Positions 1-7,058 of a stretch of 16,958 bases of DNA are shown one piece after another (within the stretch, counting starts at the first letter, position 1; each line of letters opens with the position of its first letter). The position numbers and the translations under genes are program-made. Source of the DNA: an uncultured Asticcacaulis sp. (GTDB lineage: Bacteria > Pseudomonadota > Alphaproteobacteria > Caulobacterales > Caulobacteraceae); assembly GCA_946480525.1 (NCBI GenBank), contig CAMLLA010000035.1, forward strand, positions 1 to 16,958, written 5' to 3'. The notes beneath the pieces were generated by a model. The model was not told where the DNA came from, did not search any database, and saw only the letters and a program-made list of their open reading frames with translations.

Positions 1-2
1 CC

Positions 3-296
3 GACCAGCCGGATATCGAGGCGACACTGGCTGACAGCCCGCTCAAGGCCGAATGGAAGCCCGACCTGCTCGACGGCGTCATCGCCATCAGCGGCAAGTG
101 GGCGGACGGCTCGCCCATGCTGGCCGTGCCGAACTTCGCGCGCATGAACCGTGTCGGCCAGGCGGCGGACATCGGTACGGGCGATGTCGACTTCGCACCG
201 GGCGCGACGACGCCGGTCGGCCAGGCCGAGGTCGGACCGCGCGTCAGGTTTACCGGGTTGCAGTCGCAGGTCTGGATGAAGGGGAGGGCAATATGA
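3..296 (+). CDS. C-terminal end of a probable GH127 (DUF1680) beta-L-arabinofuranosidase (5' truncated by the window)
   Basis: The open frame enters from the left edge and ends at TGA 294-296, leaving 97 residues. The visible part reads as a beta-rich C-terminal domain. The stretch LAVPNFARMNR, followed about 40 residues later by SQVWM, resembles the 'PNYARLNR...VWM' ending of DUF1680/GH127 proteins, which remove terminal beta-L-arabinofuranose from plant glycans. The catalytic (alpha/alpha)6 barrel lies outside the window, so the family call rests on this tail and on the pectin-related neighbourhood. The stop codon overlaps the start of the next gene in an ATGA arrangement (293-296), so the two are probably translationally coupled. 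Another glycoside hydrolase with a similar C-terminal beta-sandwich remains possible. Confidence 0.5.
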   Translation, partial: DQPDIEATLADSPLKAEWKPDLLDGVIAISGKWADGSPMLAVPNFARMNRVGQAADIGTGDVDFAPGATTPVGQAEVGPRVRFTGLQSQVWMKGRAI

Positions 297-1072
297 TCCG
301 TACACTGACTGGCCTGTTCGCGGCGGCATTGATCGCTACGCCTGCCGTGGCGCAGCAGACCGCGGCGCCGGAGGATGATTTTCAGCCGACCGTCATTACG
401 GTCACAGCGGCAGGCTCCCTGCGCGATATGGCGGACAAGGCCGGTTACAAGGGTGGCGCCACGGCCGAATATCTGTTCGTCGTGCCGGAAGGCGTGAACA
501 TACTGGGTGCGGCGGGCGGCAAGAATGGCCGCCCGGACGGCGGCCCGGGTCTGGTTAGTGGCCAATGGCCGGACGACGCCGAAATATGGCTGATGGTCAA
601 AGGCAATGTCTATGGCGGCGGCGGACGTGGCGGCAATGGCGGCACACCGGCTTCAACCGATGGCGGTAAGGGCGGTGACGCGATTGTGGCGCAAGCGCCC
701 ATCACGGTCACGGTCATGAAAACCGGATCGATCAAGGCGGGCGGCGGAGGGGGCGCGGGTGCCGAAGCCGCTCCCGGACTGGGCGGCAGTGGAGGCGGCG
801 GCGGCTTTCCCAATGGCGAGCCCGGTTCCGGCGGCAGCCCCGAACCCAGCGGTGACGGCATGTTTACCGGCGGCGACTGGGGACGCGCCGGAACATTGGC
901 CGGCGGGGGCCTGAGCGGCAGGCGCGGCAATCCGGGCGGCAGGGGCGGGGACGCCGCCATGCCAGGGCAGTCGGCGACGCGCACGGGCGGCGCAGCCGGC
1001 AACGCCGTCCGCAAGAGCGGTCATGAGGTAGTGATCTTAAGCGGCGGCCAGATTTACGGCGAGAGCTATTAG
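293..1072 (+). CDS. Secreted glycine-rich protein resembling phage Gp38-type polyglycine adhesin domain
   Basis: The protein has 259 residues if it starts at ATG 293, which overlaps the upstream stop as ATGA and has a GGGGAGGG ribosome site at 281-288. The frame is open further upstream to 53, but that part is a shadow of the preceding gene. Residues 1-20 form a Sec signal peptide with likely cleavage after PAVA. Residues 30-100 are non-repetitive and include WPDDAEIWL. From about 104 to 237 roughly 50 of 135 residues are glycine, in runs such as [17 protein letters not shown] and AGGGGGAG, with a hydrophobic strand ([11 protein letters not shown]) between blocks and a closing GGAAGNAV...GGQIYGE. 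This layout is like the receptor-recognition tip (Gp38, polyglycine-II sandwich) of T-even phages and related tail proteins. No catalytic motif is visible. Coupling to a glycosidase suggests surface or periplasmic glycan binding, but that is inference. Confidence 0.75.
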   Translation: MIRTLTGLFAAALIATPAVAQQTAAPEDDFQPTVITVTAAGSLRDMADKAGYKGGATAEYLFVVPEGVNILGAAGGKNGRPDGGPGLVSGQWPDDAEIWLMVKGNVYGGGGRGGNGGTPASTDGGKGGDAIVAQAPITVTVMKTGSIKAGGGGGAGAEAAPGLGGSGGGGGFPNGEPGSGGSPEPSGDGMFTGGDWGRAGTLAGGGLSGRRGNPGGRGGDAAMPGQSATRTGGAAGNAVRKSGHEVVILSGGQIYGESY

Positions 1073-1185
1073 ATACTTATCGGTTGACTTTGGGTAGGGC
1101 GGCTGCACATTCGCTTCGCAGACGCGAAAGAGCCGAATGGCCGACGCGCCTGATCCATATAAAAAGCCTGCCCAAGGATCTCCAA

Positions 1186-2142
1186 ATGCCAGCCACACTT
1201 GCCACCTATCTGAGCGACCGTCCCGCTCTGCCTGCCAGCCTGAAAACCCTGATCGGCCGTCTGGCCGACACCTGCGCCGTCATCGGCCGCACGGTCAATC
1301 TCAGTGCCATAAACGACCTGCAAGGGGCGCTTGGCCAGGAAAACGTCCAGGGTGAGGAGCAGAAGCAGCTCGATGTCATCGCCAACGACATCATGATGGA
1401 CAAGGCGCGCTGGCAAGGGACCGTGCGCGGCCTCGCATCCGAGGAAATGGAGACCCACGTTGGTTTCGATACGGGTGACTATCTGCTGATCTTCGACCCC
1501 ATCGACGGCTCGAGCAATGTCGATGTCAACGGCGTGGTCGGCACCATCTTTTCGGTGCTGAAGGCGCCACAAGGTGATCTGTCCGAAAGCGATTTCCTGA
1601 AACCCGGCCGTGAGCAGGTCTGCGCCGGTTATGCCGTCTATGGTCCGCAGACGATCCTGGTCCTGACCGTCGGCGATGGCGTGGCATCCTTTACGCCCGA
1701 CGAGAGCGGCCAGTGGATCCAGACGAAGGCGGCGATGACGGTTCCAGCGGCGACGCGCGAATTCGCCATCAACATGTCGAACCATCGCCACTGGCACCCC
1801 GGTGTGCGCCGCTATATCGACGAGTGCGTGGCCGGCAAGGACGGCGCGCGCGGCGTCGATTTCAACATGCGCTGGCTGGCCTCGATGGTCGGTGATGTCC
1901 ATCGCATCCTGACGCGTGGCGGCATCTTCATGTATCCGGGCGACGTCAAGCGTCCCAATGGCAAGCTGCGCCTGATGTACGAAGCCAACCCGATCGCTCT
2001 GCTGATCGAGCAGGCCGGCGGCCAGGCGACCGACGGCACCAACCGCATACTCGATATCCAGCCCACGGGCCTGCATCAACGCACCGGCGTGGTGCTCGGC
2101 TCAGCCGAAGAGGTCGGCCGTGTTGTGGAGTATAGCCGGTAG
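1186..2142 (+). CDS. fbp: Fructose-1,6-bisphosphatase class I
   Basis: This cytoplasmic enzyme (EC 3.1.3.11) hydrolyses fructose 1,6-bisphosphate to fructose 6-phosphate in gluconeogenesis. The chosen start ATG 1186 gives 318 residues, near the usual 320-340. It is preceded by AAGGA at 1174-1178. The frame is open from a TTG at 1084, but those 34 extra residues look unlike the family. Metal and phosphate-binding motifs are intact: ASEEMET (Glu86-Glu87), [14 protein letters not shown] (104-116), and the family signature around [12 protein letters not shown] (260-271) with Glu266. It lies 113 bases after the glycine-rich gene and converges on the GH2 gene. A gluconeogenic gene makes sense where rhamnose and uronates, which enter metabolism low in glycolysis, are the carbon source, although it could also be an unrelated housekeeping neighbour. 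Confidence 0.95.
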   Translation: MPATLATYLSDRPALPASLKTLIGRLADTCAVIGRTVNLSAINDLQGALGQENVQGEEQKQLDVIANDIMMDKARWQGTVRGLASEEMETHVGFDTGDYLLIFDPIDGSSNVDVNGVVGTIFSVLKAPQGDLSESDFLKPGREQVCAGYAVYGPQTILVLTVGDGVASFTPDESGQWIQTKAAMTVPAATREFAINMSNHRHWHPGVRRYIDECVAGKDGARGVDFNMRWLASMVGDVHRILTRGGIFMYPGDVKRPNGKLRLMYEANPIALLIEQAGGQATDGTNRILDIQPTGLHQRTGVVLGSAEEVGRVVEYSR

Positions 2143-2161
2143 ATTTTGACGGTTAGGAATT

Positions 2162-2299
2162 CCCCCTTCCGTCAGCTTCGCTATGCTCGCTGCCACCTTC
2201 CCCGTAAACGGGGAAGGAAAAGAATAGCAGACAGTATAGCGCACTTCCTTCCCCGTTTACGGGGAAGGTGGCATTTGCGGAGCAAATGACGGAAGGGGG
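2162..2299. repeat. REP-like nested inverted repeat between convergent genes
   Basis: The outer arms CCCCCTTCCGTCA (2162-2174) and TGACGGAAGGGGG (2287-2299) are perfect inverted copies. Inside, GCCACCTTCCCC... (from 2192) mirrors ...GGGGAAGGTGGC (to 2272). Each inner arm is itself a palindrome: CCTTCCCCGT-AA-ACGGGGAAGG (2196-2217) and CCTTCCCCGT-TT-ACGGGGAAGG (2247-2268), each with a 10-bp stem. A further ATTTGC-GGA-GCAAAT hairpin occupies 2273-2287. It fills the space between fbp (+) and the GH2 gene (-), a typical site for REP/BIME elements. It may block read-through from both sides, but no T-tract follows either hairpin, so a classical intrinsic terminator is not supported. Confidence 0.85.
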
Positions 2300-2311
2300 A
2301 TACCCTCGCGC

Positions 2312-5290
2312 CTACTTCACAGGCCCGATGATATCCGCCTCGACAATGCTGAGCACGTGGCCAGTCCTGACCTTTTCGGCGCCGGTTGACGCGCCCTGGC
2401 GGTCATTGGTCACCTCGATGATCTTGCCGAAGGCGTCGCGGTCTTCCGTCGCACCCGTCAGTTCGATGCGCAGGGTCTTTGCCACTTGCGGCGTCCAGCG
2501 CAGATCGACATAGCCCAGCGACTTGTCCGGCGTGCCGTCATAAACCGTCTTGCCGTCCAGCGTGATGCGAATGGGATAGGAGCGCACACGCCAGCCGGTC
2601 ATGCGCAGCGACACGGCCGATACGGTCTGGGCCGTGCCAAGGTCATATTCGATCCAGGCCTTGCCGTCGGTGCCGTCGCTGTTCCAAGTGCTGGCTTCGT
2701 TGTCGTCGTGCGATTTCGACGCATCCTCCACATTGGAACCAGCGGTGATCCCGGCGACCGTCACGCTGCGCTGCCAGTCGGAATATGAGGCTCCGGCCGG
2801 CGTCGGGCCGCGCTTCAGGTTCACCGGTTGCGCGTCTTTGGCAAAGACCGGGCTCAAGCCGTCCTTGACGGGAATCGCCTTGCTGGCGGTCTTCGTCGTC
2901 GCGGCCTTCAGGCCGTCGGCCGAGGCGGTCAGGGTGACCTTGCCCGCCTTGGTGGTCGAGCGGATCAGCACGCGGTTGATCCCGCCTTCTACAGGTAAGC
3001 GCGTCGCCAGCACGTAGTTGGTCGACTTTTTCTTGTCGGCCGCCGTTTCATCCTGAGCAATGCCGCCCTTCCACATGGTGGCGCCGTCCAGCTTGAAGTC
3101 GATGGCGTTGAACGCCGTCGGTACGCGATTGCCGTCGGCATCGACGACCTCGACATCGACGACCATCAGATCTGTACCGTCGGCCACAAATCCGCGCGGG
3201 CCGGTGTGTGGCGTCAGGCGGATGGCGGCGGGCGCACCGGTCGTCTTGCGCACGTCTTCTGACGTCTTGCCGTCAGCGTACGATGTCACCGCCTTCAGCT
3301 CGCCGGGTGCATAGGCGACGTTCTTGAAAGTAAACAGGAAGCCGTCGGACTTTTCGCCTTTCCCCAGCGACTTGCCATTGACGAACAGCTCGACGCTGTC
3401 GCCGTTCGACGCGACGAAGATATTCTTGGTCGTGCCCGCCGGGTAGTTCCAGTGGCCGATGATGTGGGTGTGGTGGCCTTCGGCATTGACCCAGCCGTCC
3501 CACATCACCTTGTGGACCCACAGGCTGTCCTTGGGCAACCGCATGGCATCGACCTCGCCCGAACGGCGGTAGTTGTTGTCGCCGCGGAAGTGCGAATTCG
3601 AATCGGTGAATCCGATATTGACGCCGCCGGCGCTGACCCGGTCTCCGGACCCGGGACGGTACTGATAGAAGTCCGACCAGCGCTTGATGTTTTCGACCGC
3701 TATGGTTTCGACATTGCGGTTATAGGCCGGGCTGTCCTTGTGGAAGGGCGGGGTGAAGTCGTCCTGATAGGCGCGGGCGGCTTCGTCGCGCGAATATTCC
3801 GTCGCCCACATCGGCTTGGACTTCGACTTGTTGATGTAGAGCATCTCACCACCATATTCGGCGATCTTTGAGCCCATCATCTCGCGTGAGCCGATGGCGC
3901 GGCCGCCATGCGGATCATACTGGTCGCGCACCGCCTTCATGCGCGCCATGTGGTCTTCTGTGATGCCCTTGTTGCCGCTCTCGTAGAGGATGATCGACGG
4001 GTTGTTGCGGTTATAGATGATGGCGTCGCGCATCAGGTCGACGCGCAGGTCGAAGCGGCGGTCCTGAGGGTCGCCTTCGCTGTCGCCCGCCGGCATGGCC
4101 TGTAGCAGGCCCAGACGATCGGCCGATTCGATCTCCTGCTTGCCCGGCGTGACGTGCATCCAGCGCACCAGATTGCCATTGCCTTCCAGCATCATGTTGT
4201 TGCCAAAGTCCGACAGCCAGGGCGGGACCGAAATGCCGACACCCGGCCATTCATTGGTCGAGCGCTGGGCATATCCTTTCAGCGTCAGCACCCGGCCGTT
4301 GAGCGTGACTACGCCGTTTTCGAATTTGGTGGCGCGGAAGCCGGTACGGGTATCGACCGCGTCGATCACCTTGCCATTTTCCTTTAGGGTCGTCGTTACT
4401 GTGTAGAGATAGCCGTAACCCCAGCTCCAGAAGTTGAGACCGCCGACCCGCTGCGAGGCTTTCAGCGTCGCCGTCTGGCCCGCCTTGAGCGTCTGCGCCG
4501 CGCTGTCGAAGGTGGCCACGCGCTTGCCGTCCAGATCGCGGATTTCGACGCCATAGGTGAGGGTGCGGTCTGAGGCAGAGTCGTTCTTCACTTCGGACTC
4601 AGCGGTGACTGTCGCAGCCTTGCCGGCGATATCGTAGTCGGAACCATAGATATACACACCGGTTGTGTTCAGCGACGACCACAAAGGCAGGGTTTGGTAG
4701 ACGCCGCCGGTCAGGTGCAGGCTGACCGATTTGTTGATGCCGCCGTAGTTGGCGTAGAAGTTCTTGTCCGACCACTGATAGCGCGTGCCGGTGGCGCGCT
4801 CACGGGCAGCCCAGTCATTGTCGACGCGCACGGCGATGACATTGTCGCCGGCTTTCAGGGCTTTTGAGATATCGAAGCCGAAGGCCATGACGCCGCTTTC
4901 ATTGAAGCCGATCTTTTCGCCGTTGACCCAGACATCGGCGACGTGACGCACGCCTTCGAATTCGATCAGCGCGTGCTCGGGCTTGGCCCCTGCCGGAAGT
5001 CTGAAATGCTTGCGGTACCAGGTGATGCCGGTCGACAGGTCGTGGATGTCCTTGGCAAACGCCTCTTCCTCGTTGAAAGCGTGGGGCAGGGTGACGCTTT
5101 TCCATGCCGAGTCATCGAAAGAAGTGTTCGAAGCCTGAACCTCATCGCCGGTTTTCACCTTCCAGCCCTGGTCGAAGCTGAAGCTTTGCCGGGGGGAAGG
5201 CGTTTCAGTCGAGGCGCGGTGCGCTGCGGCGGGCGAGGCCAGCACAAGGGCGGTGGCGGAGAGCAGAAGAGCCGACTTGAAAGCGCGCAT
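2312..5290 (-). CDS. Secreted glycoside hydrolase family 2 enzyme with C-terminal discoidin-like domain
   Basis: The protein has 992 residues from the ATG read at 5290-5288. The frame also holds an ATG at 5314, but the inner start places MRAFKSALLLSATALVLASPAAA directly as a Sec signal peptide. Domains in order: GH2 sugar-binding jelly roll (about 35-195, with VRHVADVWVNGEKIGFNESG), immunoglobulin-like middle domain (about 200-315), TIM barrel (about 320-590), further beta domains including ELFVNGKSLG (about 600-805), and an F5/8-type C (discoidin, CBM32-like) domain (about 820-960, with STWNSDGTDGKAWIEYDLG). The nucleophile motif PMWATEYSRD is present (Glu498). At the usual acid/base site, the family's N-E appears as N-K in NPSIILYESGNK (Lys441). 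GH2 covers beta-galactosidase, beta-glucuronidase and related activities; the substrate cannot be read from sequence, but the neighbourhood suggests pectic side chains. Confidence 0.92.
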   Translation of the reverse strand: MRAFKSALLLSATALVLASPAAAHRASTETPSPRQSFSFDQGWKVKTGDEVQASNTSFDDSAWKSVTLPHAFNEEEAFAKDIHDLSTGITWYRKHFRLPAGAKPEHALIEFEGVRHVADVWVNGEKIGFNESGVMAFGFDISKALKAGDNVIAVRVDNDWAARERATGTRYQWSDKNFYANYGGINKSVSLHLTGGVYQTLPLWSSLNTTGVYIYGSDYDIAGKAATVTAESEVKNDSASDRTLTYGVEIRDLDGKRVATFDSAAQTLKAGQTATLKASQRVGGLNFWSWGYGYLYTVTTTLKENGKVIDAVDTRTGFRATKFENGVVTLNGRVLTLKGYAQRSTNEWPGVGISVPPWLSDFGNNMMLEGNGNLVRWMHVTPGKQEIESADRLGLLQAMPAGDSEGDPQDRRFDLRVDLMRDAIIYNRNNPSIILYESGNKGITEDHMARMKAVRDQYDPHGGRAIGSREMMGSKIAEYGGEMLYINKSKSKPMWATEYSRDEAARAYQDDFTPPFHKDSPAYNRNVETIAVENIKRWSDFYQYRPGSGDRVSAGGVNIGFTDSNSHFRGDNNYRRSGEVDAMRLPKDSLWVHKVMWDGWVNAEGHHTHIIGHWNYPAGTTKNIFVASNGDSVELFVNGKSLGKGEKSDGFLFTFKNVAYAPGELKAVTSYADGKTSEDVRKTTGAPAAIRLTPHTGPRGFVADGTDLMVVDVEVVDADGNRVPTAFNAIDFKLDGATMWKGGIAQDETAADKKKSTNYVLATRLPVEGGINRVLIRSTTKAGKVTLTASADGLKAATTKTASKAIPVKDGLSPVFAKDAQPVNLKRGPTPAGASYSDWQRSVTVAGITAGSNVEDASKSHDDNEASTWNSDGTDGKAWIEYDLGTAQTVSAVSLRMTGWRVRSYPIRITLDGKTVYDGTPDKSLGYVDLRWTPQVAKTLRIELTGATEDRDAFGKIIEVTNDRQGASTGAEKVRTGHVLSIVEADIIGPVK

Positions 5291-5557
5291 GATAGTCCCG
5301 ATTGGCCTGACCATTTTAATCAGCTGTAGCTTAGCCCGCGCAAGTGATCAAGATTGATCCGACCAATTTTGCAATATTATGCGTGAATTTGATCGATTCC
5401 TTGCCGGTGCCCAAAGCGACACCATCGACAAAAGAGGTTGGCAAGGCCGTTTTCATAACGCTTTGCCGCCAGTGAATTGACCGCCAAATTGACGAAATAC
5501 TTTATTTGTATAATCGTGATAAGAATAGGCGGGCTAGTGGCAGCCAACATGAAATAA
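5291..5557. promoter_or_regulatory. Divergent intergenic region between the GH2 and Wzy-like genes
   Basis: This AT-richer stretch must hold promoters for both divergent genes. For the + strand there is a perfect TATAAT at 5509-5514, but the nearest TTGACG (5489-5494) is only 14 bases away, so the pair is poorly spaced. AATTGAC is directly repeated at 5475-5481 and 5487-5493. For the - strand, TTGATC read from 5350 and TACAGC 17 bases downstream form a weak candidate. It overlaps the small inverted repeat GATCA-AGAT-TGATC (5346-5359). A 7-bp inverted repeat CCTTGCC/GGCAAGG spans 5399-5405 and 5440-5446. No transcript start is established by any of this. Confidence 0.35.
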
Positions 5558-6970
5558 ATGCGGAATCCATTTAAAGGTACTGGTTTCAACGGTTACACCG
5601 CCATGTCGCCGGTCGGCATGGTTCTGGTTGCGTTTCTGCTTTGCCTGGCCTCGGTTTCGGTGCCCAAGGACCATTATGAGCTCATCATGAATGAGCCAAA
5701 TCTCATGTCCGGAAACTGGAAGATGGTGTCGGCCTACGGGCTGGCCTGCCTGTGCTTCCTGGGCGGCTTCTTTCTGCTGGGGGGCAATTCGCAGAACCGC
5801 CGGCTGTCGGAAATCGCCAATGCCCGCGCTGCCCGGACCGCTTCGACCCAGAACAAGCTGTATCACATTCCGCCGCTGATCGTCGTTGCCGCGCTGAACG
5901 CCATCTCGATGCTGATCATCCTCAAGAACACGCCGGGCCTGATCAACCTGGTCATGAGCGGTGAGGGCGAGGCGGCAAAGCAGGTCATCGACACCAAGGG
6001 CGGTCTGGCGGGCGTCCAGCCCTTGCTTCTGGCCGGGATCTGGTGGGCCATGGGGCGGCACCTGACCATATTCGACAACCTTAAAACCCAACCTGCCAAG
6101 ATATCGGCGCTGGTCATCGCGGCGTCCTTGCTAGTCGCGGTCATTTTTTCGATCATCAAGGTCGCGCGCTATGAAATCATTCCCCTGCTGATCGGCTCGT
6201 TGATCGTCTACCTGATCGTCGCCATCCGCCGTGGACAGGTGAATATGCGGCAGCTTTTCGTATTCGCCGGCAGCGCTGCCGTGGCGGTTCTGGTCATCTT
6301 CATGGCCTTCTCGATGATCCGCGGCCATACCAGCGACTACCAGATGCAGAAGTCGCTCTATGGCTATGGGCCGACAGCCTTCAACCATTTCGCCGCCGTC
6401 ATCGACGGCCGGCTGACCTTCCCCTACGCAGGCACCGGCACCTATACCTTCAGCTGGCTGTCGAACCCGCCGTTCATTCACAAGATCGTCGATTTCCGCA
6501 GCATGTTCGGATTGCCGGACGCGACCGAAGTCTTCCAGACCGAATTCGATGCGTCGCGTAATGCCGGCCTGGCGCGCAGCTACAACTGGGTCACGGCCGT
6601 CGGCTACTACTATCAGGACTGGGGACAGGGCGTGTACCTGTTCATGGCGATCATGGGCGCCCTGGCATGCATTCTGTGGAAGCAGGCGCTGAAAGGCGGC
6701 ACCGCGGGCCTGGTGCTCTACCCCTTCATGGCTTCGACCATCCTCCTGTGGTGCGGCTATGCCGGTTTCACCAAGCCGACCCTTTTGACCTACCTGATGG
6801 CGGTCGCCGGCCTGTCGCTGTACGACCTGTTCTTCGCCCGTCGCCGCCGCAACGATCTGCAGGAAAGCATCGTCGCGCGCGGCAATATGCAGGAACAACG
6901 GCAGCGCGAAAGGATCGCCCTGCGCCCCCGGCCGAACGCGCCCGCGCCCCGGCAACGTCCACGCCGCTAA
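5558..6970 (+). CDS. Polytopic membrane protein, Wzy-like oligosaccharide repeat-unit polymerase
   Basis: The protein has 470 residues with around ten hydrophobic segments, for example near 16-36, 57-77, 104-123, 150-166, 183-201, 206-224, 233-252, 358-376, 384-400 and 407-427. A long loop (about 256-345) contains SLYGYGPTAFNHFAAVIDG and AGTGTYTFSWL, which resembles the loop before the C-terminal helices in O-antigen polymerases of the Wzy group (O-ag_pol_Wzy). KVARYEIIPLLIG before a helix also fits. Such proteins join lipid-linked repeat units on the periplasmic face. The last 45 residues are rich in Arg, Gln and Pro and are probably a cytoplasmic tail. There is no clear ribosome site before ATG 5558; a start at 5603 (MSPVGMVLVAF) would also keep every helix. 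No other surface-polysaccharide gene is nearby, so the assignment is structural only. Confidence 0.65.
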   Translation: MRNPFKGTGFNGYTAMSPVGMVLVAFLLCLASVSVPKDHYELIMNEPNLMSGNWKMVSAYGLACLCFLGGFFLLGGNSQNRRLSEIANARAARTASTQNKLYHIPPLIVVAALNAISMLIILKNTPGLINLVMSGEGEAAKQVIDTKGGLAGVQPLLLAGIWWAMGRHLTIFDNLKTQPAKISALVIAASLLVAVIFSIIKVARYEIIPLLIGSLIVYLIVAIRRGQVNMRQLFVFAGSAAVAVLVIFMAFSMIRGHTSDYQMQKSLYGYGPTAFNHFAAVIDGRLTFPYAGTGTYTFSWLSNPPFIHKIVDFRSMFGLPDATEVFQTEFDASRNAGLARSYNWVTAVGYYYQDWGQGVYLFMAIMGALACILWKQALKGGTAGLVLYPFMASTILLWCGYAGFTKPTLLTYLMAVAGLSLYDLFFARRRRNDLQESIVARGNMQEQRQRERIALRPRPNAPAPRQRPRR

Positions 6971-7048
6971 AACGGTTCTTGTCTATCGGCACCGGTTGGT
7001 CATAGACTGAGCCGGCTGGGACAGAACACGCCGAAACGGCGACAGGGT

Positions 7049-7053
7049 GGAGG
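7049..7053 (+). promoter_or_regulatory. Ribosome binding site that fixes a GTG start for the GH106 gene
   Basis: GGAGG lies 5 bases before the GTG at 7059-7061. The more upstream GTG at 7047 in the same frame would overlap this site, so the later GTG is preferred. Confidence 0.65.
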
Positions 7054-7058
7054 CTGAC

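Noticed and set aside
53..292. N-terminal extension of the glycine-rich protein
   Set aside because: This part overlaps the GH127-like reading frame and lacks a ribosome site; the ATG at 293 has a good ribosome site and is followed by a proper signal peptide.
1069..2079. 336-aa reverse-strand open frame
   Set aside because: Lies wholly opposite the clear fructose-1,6-bisphosphatase gene; its composition (His, Asp, Arg-rich) is typical of antisense frames in GC-rich DNA.
2162..2299. CRISPR-like repeat array
   Set aside because: Only two copies exist, they are inverted rather than direct, and there are no uniform spacers or cas genes.
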